This document shows, in pieces, positions 49,467 to 57,987 of a stretch of DNA of 64,000 nt. The stretch is taken from the NCBI RefSeq assembly GCF_030167915.1, contig NZ_JARGNB010000002.1, forward strand, positions 682,001 through 746,000. Direction: 5' to 3'. Position 1 is the stretch's first letter, and each line of letters begins with the position of its first letter. Position numbers and translations under genes: made by a program. The DNA comes from Aquabacterium humicola (GTDB lineage: Bacteria > Pseudomonadota > Gammaproteobacteria > Burkholderiales > Burkholderiaceae_C). The notes beneath the pieces were generated by a model. That model saw only the letters and a program-made list of their open reading frames with translations, searched no databases and had not been told where the DNA came from.

Positions 49467-52325
49467 ATGATGCAGCAGTACCGGGGCAACTCGTATCTGT
49501 TCGGCGGCAACGCCCCCTATGTCGAGGAACTCTACGAGGCCTACCTCGACAACCCCGGCAGCGTGCCCGACAACTGGCGCACGTACTTCGACAACCTGCA
49601 GAACGTGCCGGCCACCGACGGCTCGGACAGCCGCGACGTCGCGCACGCCCCCGTCGTCGAATCGTTCGCGCAGCGGGCCAAGGCCAATGCCTTCGCGCTG
49701 AAGACCAGCTCCGCCGACCTCGCCGTCGCGCGCAAGCAGGTCCACGTCCAGTCGCTGATCGCCGCCTACCGCTTCCTCGGCTCGCGCTGGGCCGACCTCG
49801 ATCCGCTCAAGCGCACCGAGCGCCCGAAGATCCCCGAGCTGGAGCCGGCGTTCTACGACCTCACCGAAAGTGACATGGACATCACTTTCAGTGCGGCGAA
49901 CACCTACTTCACGAAGGCCGAGAACATGACCCTGCGCGAGATCGTGCAGGCCTTGCGTGAAACGTACTGCGGCACCATCGGTCCCGAGTTCATGCACGTG
50001 ACCGATCCGACCGAGAAGCGCTGGTGGCAGGAGCGCCTGGAGTCGATCCGCAGCAAGCCCAGCTTCAGCGCCGAGAAGAAGAAGCAGATCCTCGACCGGC
50101 TGACCGCCGCCGAGGGCCTCGAGCGCTTCCTGCACACCAAGTACGTCGGCCAGAAGCGCTTCTCGCTCGAAGGCGGCGAGAGCTTCATCGCGGCGATGGA
50201 CGAGGTCGTGCAGCGCGGCGGCGCCAAGGGCGTGCAGGAGATCGTCATCGGCATGGCCCACCGCGGCCGCCTGAACGTGCTGGTCAACACCCTCGGCAAG
50301 ATGCCGAAGGACCTGTTCGCCGAGTTCGAGCACACCGCGCCCGAGCACCTGCCGGCTGGCGACGTCAAGTACCACCAGGGCTTCTCGAGCGACATCTCGA
50401 CCGCCGGCGGCCCGGTGCACATCAGCCTGGCCTTCAACCCCTCGCATCTCGAGATCGTCAACCCGGTCGTCGAAGGTTCGGTGAAGGCGCGCATGGACCG
50501 CCGCGGCGACAAGGAAGGCGACCAGGTGCTGCCGGTGCTGGTGCACGGCGACGCCGCCTTCGCCGGCCAGGGCGTCGTGATGGAGACGCTGGCGCTGGCG
50601 CAGACGCGCGGCTACTACACCGGGGGCACGCTGCACCTGGTCATCAACAACCAGATCGGCTTCACCACCAGCGACCCGCGCGATTCGCGCTCGACGCTGT
50701 ACTGCTCGGACGTCGTCAAGATGATCGAGGCGCCGGTGCTGCACGTGAACGGCGACGATCCCGAGGCGGTCGTGCTGTGCACGCAGCTGGCGCTGGACTA
50801 CCGTCAGGAGTTCAACAAGGACGTCGTCGTCGACATCATCTGCTTCCGCAAGCTCGGCCACAACGAGCAGGACACGCCGAGCCTGACGCAGCCGCTGATG
50901 TACAAGGTGATCGGCAAGCACCCCGGCACGCGCCGCCTCTACGGCGACAAGCTGGTGGCGCAGGGCGTGCTGCCGCCCGAAGGCCCCGACCAGATGGTCA
51001 AGGACCTGCGCGCCGCCTTCGACGCCGGCAAGCACACCGTCGATCCGGTGCTCACCAACTTCAAGAGCAAGTACGCTGTCGACTGGGCACCCTTCCTCGG
51101 CAAGAAGTGGACCGACGCGGCCGACACCGCGCTGCCGATGGTCGAGATCAAGCGCCTGGCCGAGCGCATCACCACGGTGCCGGCCAACTTCAAGGTGCAT
51201 CCGCTGGTCGAGAAGGTGCTGGCCGATCGCGCGGCCATGGGCCGCGGCGAGCTCAACGTCGACTGGGGCATGGGCGAGCACCTGGCCTTCGCGTCGCTGG
51301 TGGCCTCCGGCTACGGCGTGCGCCTGTCGGGCGAAGACTGCGGCCGCGGCACGTTCACGCACCGCCACGCGGTGCTGCACGACCAGAACCGCGAGAAGTG
51401 GGACACCGGCATCTACACGCCGCTGGAGAACGTCGCCGACAACCAGGCGCCGTTCGTCGTCATCGACTCGATCCTGTCGGAAGAGGCGGTGCTGGGCTTC
51501 GAGTACGGCTACTCGTCGGCCGAGCCGAACACGCTGACGATCTGGGAAGCGCAGTTCGGCGATTTCGTCAACGGCGCGCAGGTCGTCATCGACCAGTTCA
51601 TCGCCTCGGGCGAAGTGAAGTGGGGCCGCGCCAACGGCATCACGCTGATGCTGCCGCACGGCTACGAAGGCCAGGGTCCCGAGCACTCGTCGGCGCGCCT
51701 CGAGCGCTTCATGCAGCTGGCCGCGGACAACAACATGCAGATCGTGCAGCCGACCTCGGCGAGCCAGATCTTCCATGTGCTGCGCCGGCAGATGGTGCGC
51801 ATGTTCCGCAAGCCGCTGGTGATCCTGACGCCGAAGTCGCTGCTGCGCGCGAAGGACGCGACCTCGCCGCTGTCCGAGTTCACCAAGGGCGAGTTCAAGA
51901 CCGTGATCGGCCCGACGCGCACCGAGATCGAGCCGGAGAAGGTCAAGCGCGTGATCGCCTGCTCGGGCAAGGTCGCCTACGACCTGATCAAGAAGCGCGA
52001 CGAGAAGAAGGCCTGGGACGTCGCCATCGTGCGCGTCGAGCAGCTCTACCCGTTCCCGCACAAGGCCTTCGCAGCCGAGATGAAGCGCTTCCCGAACTGC
52101 ACCGAGGTCGTCTGGTGCCAGGACGAGCCGCAGAACCAGGGTGCCTGGTTCTTCGTGCAGCACTACATCCACGAGAACATGACCGACGGCCAGAAGCTCG
52201 GTTATGCCGGCCGTCCCGCGTCGGCCTCGCCGGCCGTGGGGTACGCGCACCTGCACCAGGAGCAGCAGAAGGCGCTGCTCGACCAGGCCTTCGGCAAGCT
52301 GAAGGGCTTCGTCCTCACCAAGTGA
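49467..52325 (+). CDS. sucA: 2-oxoglutarate dehydrogenase E1 component
   Basis: ThDP-dependent decarboxylase of the TCA-cycle 2-oxoglutarate dehydrogenase complex. The 952-residue protein starts MMQQYRGNSYLFGGNAPYVE, with the family N-terminal segment that binds E2. It has IVIGMAHRGRLNVLVN, HVNGDDPEAVVLCTQLAL, CFRKLGHNEQDTPSLTQPLM, and the C-terminal GYEGQGPEHSSARLERF and WCQDEPQNQGAWFF. ATG 49467 follows AAAGGTGAG; longer in-frame upstream sequence is not conserved-looking. It is first in sucA-sucB-lpdA. Confidence 0.97.
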   Translation: MMQQYRGNSYLFGGNAPYVEELYEAYLDNPGSVPDNWRTYFDNLQNVPATDGSDSRDVAHAPVVESFAQRAKANAFALKTSSADLAVARKQVHVQSLIAAYRFLGSRWADLDPLKRTERPKIPELEPAFYDLTESDMDITFSAANTYFTKAENMTLREIVQALRETYCGTIGPEFMHVTDPTEKRWWQERLESIRSKPSFSAEKKKQILDRLTAAEGLERFLHTKYVGQKRFSLEGGESFIAAMDEVVQRGGAKGVQEIVIGMAHRGRLNVLVNTLGKMPKDLFAEFEHTAPEHLPAGDVKYHQGFSSDISTAGGPVHISLAFNPSHLEIVNPVVEGSVKARMDRRGDKEGDQVLPVLVHGDAAFAGQGVVMETLALAQTRGYYTGGTLHLVINNQIGFTTSDPRDSRSTLYCSDVVKMIEAPVLHVNGDDPEAVVLCTQLALDYRQEFNKDVVVDIICFRKLGHNEQDTPSLTQPLMYKVIGKHPGTRRLYGDKLVAQGVLPPEGPDQMVKDLRAAFDAGKHTVDPVLTNFKSKYAVDWAPFLGKKWTDAADTALPMVEIKRLAERITTVPANFKVHPLVEKVLADRAAMGRGELNVDWGMGEHLAFASLVASGYGVRLSGEDCGRGTFTHRHAVLHDQNREKWDTGIYTPLENVADNQAPFVVIDSILSEEAVLGFEYGYSSAEPNTLTIWEAQFGDFVNGAQVVIDQFIASGEVKWGRANGITLMLPHGYEGQGPEHSSARLERFMQLAADNNMQIVQPTSASQIFHVLRRQMVRMFRKPLVILTPKSLLRAKDATSPLSEFTKGEFKTVIGPTRTEIEPEKVKRVIACSGKVAYDLIKKRDEKKAWDVAIVRVEQLYPFPHKAFAAEMKRFPNCTEVVWCQDEPQNQGAWFFVQHYIHENMTDGQKLGYAGRPASASPAVGYAHLHQEQQKALLDQAFGKLKGFVLTK

Positions 52326-52403
52326 TCTGACGCCTGGACGTCGCGGGCGCCTGCAGGCGCCGCGACGTGCTCGCGCGCGCAACGAACAACGCAGAGACCC
52401 GAC

Positions 52404-53672
52404 ATGGCAATCATCGAAGTCAAGGTTCCGCAGCTGTCCGAATCGGTGGCCGAAGCCACCCTGCTGCAATGGAAGAAGCAGCCCGGCGAAGCCGTGGCGA
52501 TGGACGAGATCCTCATCGAGATCGAGACCGACAAGGTCGTGCTCGAGGTGCCGGCGCCCGCCGCCGGCGTGCTGGCCGAACACGTGGTCGCCGGTGGCGG
52601 CACGGTGGTCAGCGACCAGCTGATCGCGAAGATCGATACCGAAGCCGCGGCGGGCGCCCAGCCCGCAGCCGCCGCGCCGGCACCCGCTGCCGCGGCGGCC
52701 GCGCCCGCCGCCACGGCGACGGTCGCCGGTGGCAGCAAGGCCGACGTCGCGATGCCGGCGGCCGCCAAGCTGATGGCCGACAACAACCTCGCCGCCGGCT
52801 CGGTGCCGGGCACCGGCAAGGACGGCCGCGTCACGAAGGGCGACGTGCTCGGCGCCATTGCCGGAGTTGCCGGAGGTGCCGCCGCCGCGAAGCCCGTGGC
52901 CGCGCCCGCGCCGGTGGCCGCCGCGAAGCCGCTGCCGGCCGTCGCCGCGCCGGTCGCGCCGAACCTCGGCGACCGTCCCGAGCAGCGCGTGCCGATGTCG
53001 CGCCTGCGCGCCCGCGTCGCCGAGCGCCTGCTGCAGTCGCAGTCGTCGAACGCCATCCTGACCACCTTCAACGAGGTCAACATGGCCCCGCTGATGGAGA
53101 TGCGCAAGAAGTTCCAGGAGAAGTTCGAGAAGGAGCATGGCGTCAAGCTGGGCTTCATGAGCTTCTTCGTGAAGGCCGCGGTGGCCGCGCTGAAGAAGTA
53201 CCCGGTGCTCAACGCCTCGGTCGACGGCAACGACATCGTCTACCACGGCTACTTCGACATCGGCATCGCCGTCGGTTCGCCGCGCGGCCTGGTGGTGCCG
53301 ATCCTGCGCAACGCCGACCAGATGACCTTCGCCGAGATCGAGAAGAAGATCGCCGAGTACGGCCAGAAGGCCAAGGACGGCAAGCTCGGCATCGAGGAGC
53401 TGACCGGCGGCACCTTCTCGATCAGCAACGGCGGCACCTTCGGCTCGATGCTCTCGACGCCGATCATCAACCCGCCGCAGTCGGCGATCCTCGGCGTGCA
53501 CGCCACCAAGGACCGGGCCGTCGTCGAGAACGGCCAGATCGTGATCCGCCCGATCAACTACCTGGCGATGAGCTACGACCACCGCATCATCGACGGCCGC
53601 GAGGCGGTGCTGGGCCTGGTGGCCATGAAGGACGCGCTGGAAGATCCGGCCCGCCTGCTGTTCGACATCTGA
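52404..53672 (+). CDS. sucB: Dihydrolipoyllysine succinyltransferase (E2 of 2-oxoglutarate dehydrogenase)
   Basis: A 422-residue core enzyme. Lipoyl domain (about 1-77) with Lys44 in [12 protein letters not shown]; an Ala/Pro linker; E3-binding domain (about 110-150, [19 protein letters not shown]); a second Ala/Pro linker; and the catalytic domain (about 195-422) with [34 protein letters not shown] and the active-site [13 protein letters not shown]. Arrangement and length are typical. Confidence 0.97.
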   Translation: MAIIEVKVPQLSESVAEATLLQWKKQPGEAVAMDEILIEIETDKVVLEVPAPAAGVLAEHVVAGGGTVVSDQLIAKIDTEAAAGAQPAAAAPAPAAAAAAPAATATVAGGSKADVAMPAAAKLMADNNLAAGSVPGTGKDGRVTKGDVLGAIAGVAGGAAAAKPVAAPAPVAAAKPLPAVAAPVAPNLGDRPEQRVPMSRLRARVAERLLQSQSSNAILTTFNEVNMAPLMEMRKKFQEKFEKEHGVKLGFMSFFVKAAVAALKKYPVLNASVDGNDIVYHGYFDIGIAVGSPRGLVVPILRNADQMTFAEIEKKIAEYGQKAKDGKLGIEELTGGTFSISNGGTFGSMLSTPIINPPQSAILGVHATKDRAVVENGQIVIRPINYLAMSYDHRIIDGREAVLGLVAMKDALEDPARLLFDI

Positions 53673-53682
53673 GGACCCATCC

Positions 53683-55110
53683 GTGAGCCAATCATTCGAC
53701 GTCGTCGTCATCGGCGGCGGCCCCGGCGGCTACATCGCGGCGATCCGCGCCGCGCAGCTCGGCTTCAAGGTCGCCTGCATCGACGAGTGGAAGAACGACA
53801 AGGGCGGTCCCGCGCCCGGCGGCACCTGCACCAACGTCGGCTGCATCCCGTCGAAGGCGCTGCTGCAGTCGTCCGAGCACTTCGAGCATGCCGGCAAGCA
53901 CTTCGCCGACCACGGCATCGGCCTGTCGAACCTGTCGATCGACATCGCGAAGATGACCGCCCGCAAGGACTCGGTCGTCAAGCAGAACAACGACGGCATC
54001 CTGTACCTGTTCAAGAAGAACAAGGTCAGCTTCTTCCACGGCCGCGGCTCGTTCGTGAAGGCTGCCGACGGCGGCTATGAAGTGGCCGTTGCCGGCGCGG
54101 CGAACGAGACGCTCGTCGGCAAGCACGTCATCGTCGCCACCGGCTCGAATGCGCGTGCACTGCCCGGCGCGGCCTTCGACGAGGACCGCATCCTGTCGAA
54201 CGACGGCGCGCTGCGCATCCCGTCGGTGCCGAAGACGCTGGGCGTCGTCGGCTCCGGCGTGATCGGCCTCGAGATGGGGTCGGTGTGGCGCCGCCTCGGC
54301 GCGCAGGTGACGATCCTCGAGGCGCTGCCGGGCTTCCTCGGTGCCGCCGACGAACAGGTCGCCAAGGAGGCGCAGAAGGCCTTCGTCAAGCAGGGCCTGA
54401 AGTTCGAGTTCGGCGTCAAGATCACCGGCGTCGAGCAGGCCAAGGACGGTGTCAAGGTGGCCTACACCAACGCCAAAGGCGAGGCCGCGTCGTTGGCGGT
54501 CGAGCGCCTGATCGTCTCGATCGGCCGCGTGCCGAACACGATCGGCCTCAACCCGGATGCGGTGGGCCTGAAGCTCGACGAGCGTGGCGCGATCGTCGTC
54601 GACGGCGACTGCCGCACCAACCTGCCGAACGTCTGGGCGGTGGGCGACGTGGTGCGCGGCCCGATGCTCGCGCACAAGGCCGAGGAAGAGGGCGTCGCGG
54701 TGGCCGAGCGCATCGCCGGCCAGCATGGCCACGTCAACTTCAACACCGTGCCGTGGGTGATCTACACCTCGCCGGAGATCGCCTGGGTCGGCCAGACCGA
54801 GGCGCAGCTGAAGGCCGAGGGCCGGGCCTACAAGACCGGCAGCTTCCCGTTCATGGCCAACGGCCGCGCGCGGGCGCTGGGCGATACGACCGGCTTCGTC
54901 AAGTTCATCGCCGATGCGAAGACCGACGAGATCCTCGGCGTGCACATCGTCGGGCCGTTCGCGTCGGAGCTGATCTCGGAAGCCGTCGTCGCGATGGAGT
55001 TCAAGGCCTCGGCCGAGGACATCGCGCGCATCTGCCATGCGCACCCGAGCTTGAGCGAAGCGACGAAGGAAGCCGCGCTGGCGGTCGACAAGCGCACGCT
55101 GAACTTCTGA
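53683..55110 (+). CDS. lpdA: Dihydrolipoyl dehydrogenase (E3)
   Basis: A 475-residue FAD disulfide oxidoreductase that regenerates lipoamide. FAD motif [20 protein letters not shown], redox-active Cys49 and Cys54 in [16 protein letters not shown] motif [15 protein letters not shown], and C-terminal His-Pro in [17 protein letters not shown] 53683 is the start, with GAGGA about 8 nt upstream. It lies 10 nt after sucB and 19 nt before zapE, in a single operon. Confidence 0.96.
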   Translation: MSQSFDVVVIGGGPGGYIAAIRAAQLGFKVACIDEWKNDKGGPAPGGTCTNVGCIPSKALLQSSEHFEHAGKHFADHGIGLSNLSIDIAKMTARKDSVVKQNNDGILYLFKKNKVSFFHGRGSFVKAADGGYEVAVAGAANETLVGKHVIVATGSNARALPGAAFDEDRILSNDGALRIPSVPKTLGVVGSGVIGLEMGSVWRRLGAQVTILEALPGFLGAADEQVAKEAQKAFVKQGLKFEFGVKITGVEQAKDGVKVAYTNAKGEAASLAVERLIVSIGRVPNTIGLNPDAVGLKLDERGAIVVDGDCRTNLPNVWAVGDVVRGPMLAHKAEEEGVAVAERIAGQHGHVNFNTVPWVIYTSPEIAWVGQTEAQLKAEGRAYKTGSFPFMANGRARALGDTTGFVKFIADAKTDEILGVHIVGPFASELISEAVVAMEFKASAEDIARICHAHPSLSEATKEAALAVDKRTLNF

Positions 55111-55129
55111 TCGCGATCGACCTGACGTC

Positions 55130-56227
55130 GTGGGGGTCCGCCAACTCTTCCAGGCGACGCTCGCCGAACGCGGCTACACCGCGGACCCGGCGCAGCTGAA
55201 GGCGATCGATGCGCTCGAGCGCTGCGAGAACGAGTGGGCGGACTACAAGGCGCGGCGCGGCAATGCGCTGACCAAGATCCTGATGCGCCCGCCGATTCCG
55301 CGCGGCGTCTACATGCACGGCGGCGTCGGGCGGGGCAAAAGCTTCCTGATGGACTGCTTCTTCCAGTCCGTGCCGTTGACGCGCAAGACGCGGCTGCACT
55401 TCCACGAGTTCATGCGCGAGGTGCACCGCGAGCTTCAGGAGCTCAAGGGCCAGCAGAACCCGCTCGACGAGCTCGGCAGGCGCATCGCGCGGCGTTTCCG
55501 TCTCATCTGTTTCGACGAGTTCCACGTCTCGGACGTCACCGATGCGATGATCCTGCACCGGCTGCTCGATGCCATGTTCGCCAACCGCGTCTCGATCGTC
55601 ACGACCTCCAACTTCCATCCCGACGCCCTCTATCCGCACGGCCTGCACCGCGACCGCATCCTGCCGGCGATCGCGTTGCTGAAGGAGAAGCTGGAAGTGA
55701 TCGGCGTCGACCACGGCGTCGACTACCGTCGCCGCACGCTGGAGCATGTCGAGCTCTACCACTGGCCGCTCGACGACAAGGCCGATGCCGCGCTGAAGAA
55801 GGCCTTCGACGAGCTCGCCGAGGCCCGCGACGAGGACCCGCTGCTGCACATCGAGCACCGCGAGCTGCGCGCGCTGCGCCGCGCCGGCGGCGTCGTGTGG
55901 TTCGACTTCGCGACGCTGTGCGGCGGTCCGCGCTCGCAGAACGACTACCTCGAGATCGCGCAGCAGTTCCACACGGTGATCCTGTCGAAGGTGCCGCAGA
56001 TGCCGCCGCGGCTGGCCAGCGAGGCGCGGCGCTTCACGCTGCTGGTCGACGTGCTGTACGACCGCCGTGTCAAGCTGATCGTTTCCGCCGCGGTGCCGGC
56101 GGACCGGCTCTACCTCGAGGGGCCGTTGGCGCATGAATTTCCGCGCACGGTGTCCCGGTTGCAGGAGATGCAGTCGGCCGAGTACCTGGCGCTGGAGCGA
56201 CGCGATGTCGATACGCGCATCGCTTGA
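55130..56227 (+). CDS. zapE: Cell division protein ZapE (AFG1-like ATPase)
   Basis: A 365-residue P-loop ATPase that acts at the Z-ring and is related to mitochondrial AFG1. Walker A is GGVGRGKS (about 64-71), Walker B is LICFDEFHVSDVTDAMIL, followed by TTSNFHPDALYPHGLHRDR, the family signature. The C-terminal block RFTLLVDVLYDRRVKLI and QEMQSAEYLALERR is typical. GTG 55130 gives a normal N-terminus. Its 3' end overlaps the next gene by 23 nt. Confidence 0.93.
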   Translation: MGVRQLFQATLAERGYTADPAQLKAIDALERCENEWADYKARRGNALTKILMRPPIPRGVYMHGGVGRGKSFLMDCFFQSVPLTRKTRLHFHEFMREVHRELQELKGQQNPLDELGRRIARRFRLICFDEFHVSDVTDAMILHRLLDAMFANRVSIVTTSNFHPDALYPHGLHRDRILPAIALLKEKLEVIGVDHGVDYRRRTLEHVELYHWPLDDKADAALKKAFDELAEARDEDPLLHIEHRELRALRRAGGVVWFDFATLCGGPRSQNDYLEIAQQFHTVILSKVPQMPPRLASEARRFTLLVDVLYDRRVKLIVSAAVPADRLYLEGPLAHEFPRTVSRLQEMQSAEYLALERRDVDTRIA

Positions 56228-56894
56228 ACAGGCGCTGCGCGCGGGGCTGCTCGGCGTGGTCGTGGCGTTCGGCGGCGGCGTGGCGACGGGCGTGCATGCG
56301 CAGGCGGCAACGGCACCTGCCGCTGCGACTTCGGCACCTGCGGCTGCGGCCTCGGTGTCTGCAGCCTCGACGCCTGCGGCGGGCAACCACGCCGCGCAGC
56401 GGGCACGCATCGCCGCTGACCGGCGTGCGGCCGAGGCGCGCTTCGACGCTGCGCGCAAGCTCTGCGAGGACCGCTTCGCGGTCACGCCCTGCGTCGAGGA
56501 GGCACGGCGCGATCGCCGCCGCGCCCTCGAGCAGCTGGCCAGCCAGCAGGCGGTGATCGACGAGGCCGAGCGCCGCCGGCGCGCCGCGGAGCGGCTGGCC
56601 GGCATCCGCGAGAAGTCGCGCCAGGCCGACGAACGCGGCGTGGCGCCGGCGGCCTCGGCCGCCGCCCGGCCCCCGCGGGCGAGCATCGCCGCACGCCAGC
56701 CCGCGTCGGCGGCCGCGCCACCCAAGCCGGCGGTGAGCGCCGAGGAAGCCGCGCAGCGCCGCAACGAGCGCACCCAGCGCGAGCAGGAAGCGCAGGCGCA
56801 CCGCGAGGCGGTCGAGCGGCGCAACAGCGAACGCGATGCACGCAAGGCGCCGGCGGCCGCGCTGCCGGTGCCCCCGGCGGCGAGCAGCCGCTGA
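56205..56894 (+). CDS. Exported coiled-coil protein of unknown function
   Basis: A 229-residue protein with a signal peptide (about 1-35, ending VHAQA), an Ala-rich stretch, then a long charged, probably coiled-coil region (RIAADRRAAEARFDAARKLC, RRDRRRALEQLAS, EAERRRRAAERLAGIR) and a second Arg/Glu helix near the end. Two Cys near the centre (LCEDRFAVTPCVEEARR) could form a disulfide. ATG 56205 has GGAG about 9 nt upstream and overlaps zapE by 23 nt. The last codons are part of a 28-bp tandem repeat. I do not recognise the family. Confidence 0.7.
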   Translation: MSIRASLEQALRAGLLGVVVAFGGGVATGVHAQAATAPAAATSAPAAAASVSAASTPAAGNHAAQRARIAADRRAAEARFDAARKLCEDRFAVTPCVEEARRDRRRALEQLASQQAVIDEAERRRRAAERLAGIREKSRQADERGVAPAASAAARPPRASIAARQPASAAAPPKPAVSAEEAAQRRNERTQREQEAQAHREAVERRNSERDARKAPAAALPVPPAASSR

Positions 56895-56953
56895 CACCGA
56901 AGCACCCGCGAGCAACCGCTAGCACCGAAGCACCGGCGAGCAGCCGCTGACTT
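56879..56953 (+). repeat. 28-bp tandem repeat, 2.7 copies, spanning a stop codon
   Basis: Copies at 56879-56906, 56907-56934 and 56935-56953 share CGAGCA-CCGCT-GCACCGAAGCACC with few changes. The first contains the stop of the gene ending at 56894; the second carries a TAG and the third a TGA in the same register. Confidence 0.8.
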
Positions 56954-56964
56954 CAGGCGTCAGC

Positions 56965-57738
56965 TCAGGCGATCGGATCGATGCGCACCAGCGCCAGCGA
57001 CAGGTTGTCGCCGCCGCCGCGCGCCCGCTGGCGCGCTTTCGTCACCAGCATCTCGCTGGCCTCGCGCGGCGGCAGGCCGTGCACGATGGCGCCGAGCTCG
57101 CGCGGCGTGAAGTAGTGCCACAGGCCGTCGCTGCAGGCCAGCAGCGAATCGCCGTGCTGCACGCGCTCGACATGCGTCACCGTCAGCGGCGGGTCGGCCT
57201 GCGTGCCGAGGCAGCCGGTCAGCAGGTTGGCCTGCGGATGCGCATTGGCCTGTTCCTCGCTGAGCTTGCCTTCGTCGATCAGCCGTTGCACGTACGAATG
57301 GTCCGTGGTGCGGCTGACCATCTCGGTGCCGCGGAAGTGGTACACGCGCGAATCGCCGGCATGGGCGATGGTGCAGTCCAGCGTCGGCCCAAGCAGGAAG
57401 GCCGCGATCGTGCTGTGCGGCTCTTCCTCGGCGGTGATTGCCGTCAGCTTGATCATCAGGTGCGATTCCATCACCAGCTGTTTCAGCGTCTCGGCGGGGT
57501 CGTCCTTGGCCGGCAGGTAGCGCTCGAAGATCTGGCGCGCGGTCATCACCACCTGGTCGGAAGCCTTGCGGCCGCCGCTCTTGCCGCCCATGCCGTCGGC
57601 CAGCACCGCCAGCACGCAGCCGGGCACCTTGCCGTGCGCCAGGATCTCGACCTGGTCCTGCTGGTAGGCGCGGTCGCCGCGGTGCAGGGCGGTGGCGGCG
57701 GTCAGGCGGTGGGCAGTGGCAGTGGCGGCGGCGCTCAT
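56965..57738 (-). CDS. PP2C-family serine/threonine phosphatase
   Basis: A 257-residue metal-dependent phosphatase. Metal and phosphate motifs are intact: Arg-Asp in HRGDRAYQQDQ, LAVLADGMGGKSGG, TIAHAGDSRVYHFRG, LLACSDGLWHYF and ARGGGDNLSLALV. It is similar in length to Stp/PrpC proteins. No kinase gene is adjacent, so its partner is elsewhere. It is divergent from the YdcH-like gene, with only 27 bp between start codons. Confidence 0.92.
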   Translation of the reverse strand: MSAAATATAHRLTAATALHRGDRAYQQDQVEILAHGKVPGCVLAVLADGMGGKSGGRKASDQVVMTARQIFERYLPAKDDPAETLKQLVMESHLMIKLTAITAEEEPHSTIAAFLLGPTLDCTIAHAGDSRVYHFRGTEMVSRTTDHSYVQRLIDEGKLSEEQANAHPQANLLTGCLGTQADPPLTVTHVERVQHGDSLLACSDGLWHYFTPRELGAIVHGLPPREASEMLVTKARQRARGGGDNLSLALVRIDPIA

Positions 57739-57765
57739 GACGCGGGACTATAAACTCGCGCGACC

Positions 57766-57987
57766 ATGGCACCGGATGCGACCGACGAGGACAACCTGCA
57801 TTCGCCGCAGCGGCGGCTGATCGAGCTGCGCATGGAGCATGCCGATCTCGACAGCCTGATCGATCGGGCGGCGGAGCAGAGCCCCGTCGACGAGCTCGCG
57901 CTGCGGCGCCTGAAGAAGCGGCGGCTCGCGCTGCGCGACCTGATCGCGCGGCTGGAGAACGAGGTCGATCCGCCGGAGCCCGCGTGA
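57766..57987 (+). CDS. YdcH/DUF465-family small protein
   Basis: A 73-residue, highly charged helical protein. The pattern LIELRMEHADLDSLIDRAAE followed by DELALRRLKKRRLALRDLI matches the DUF465/YdcH family (L..EH..L...I ... LKK.KL.LKD), usually annotated hypothetical. Its TGA overlaps the GTG start of the helicase gene (GTGA), so it is translationally coupled with dinG. Function unknown. Confidence 0.82.
   Translation: MAPDATDEDNLHSPQRRLIELRMEHADLDSLIDRAAEQSPVDELALRRLKKRRLALRDLIARLENEVDPPEPA

Noticed and set aside
49368-53711. 1447-codon open frame on the minus strand
   Set aside because: Shadow of sucA-sucB in the complementary phase; no recognisable motif.
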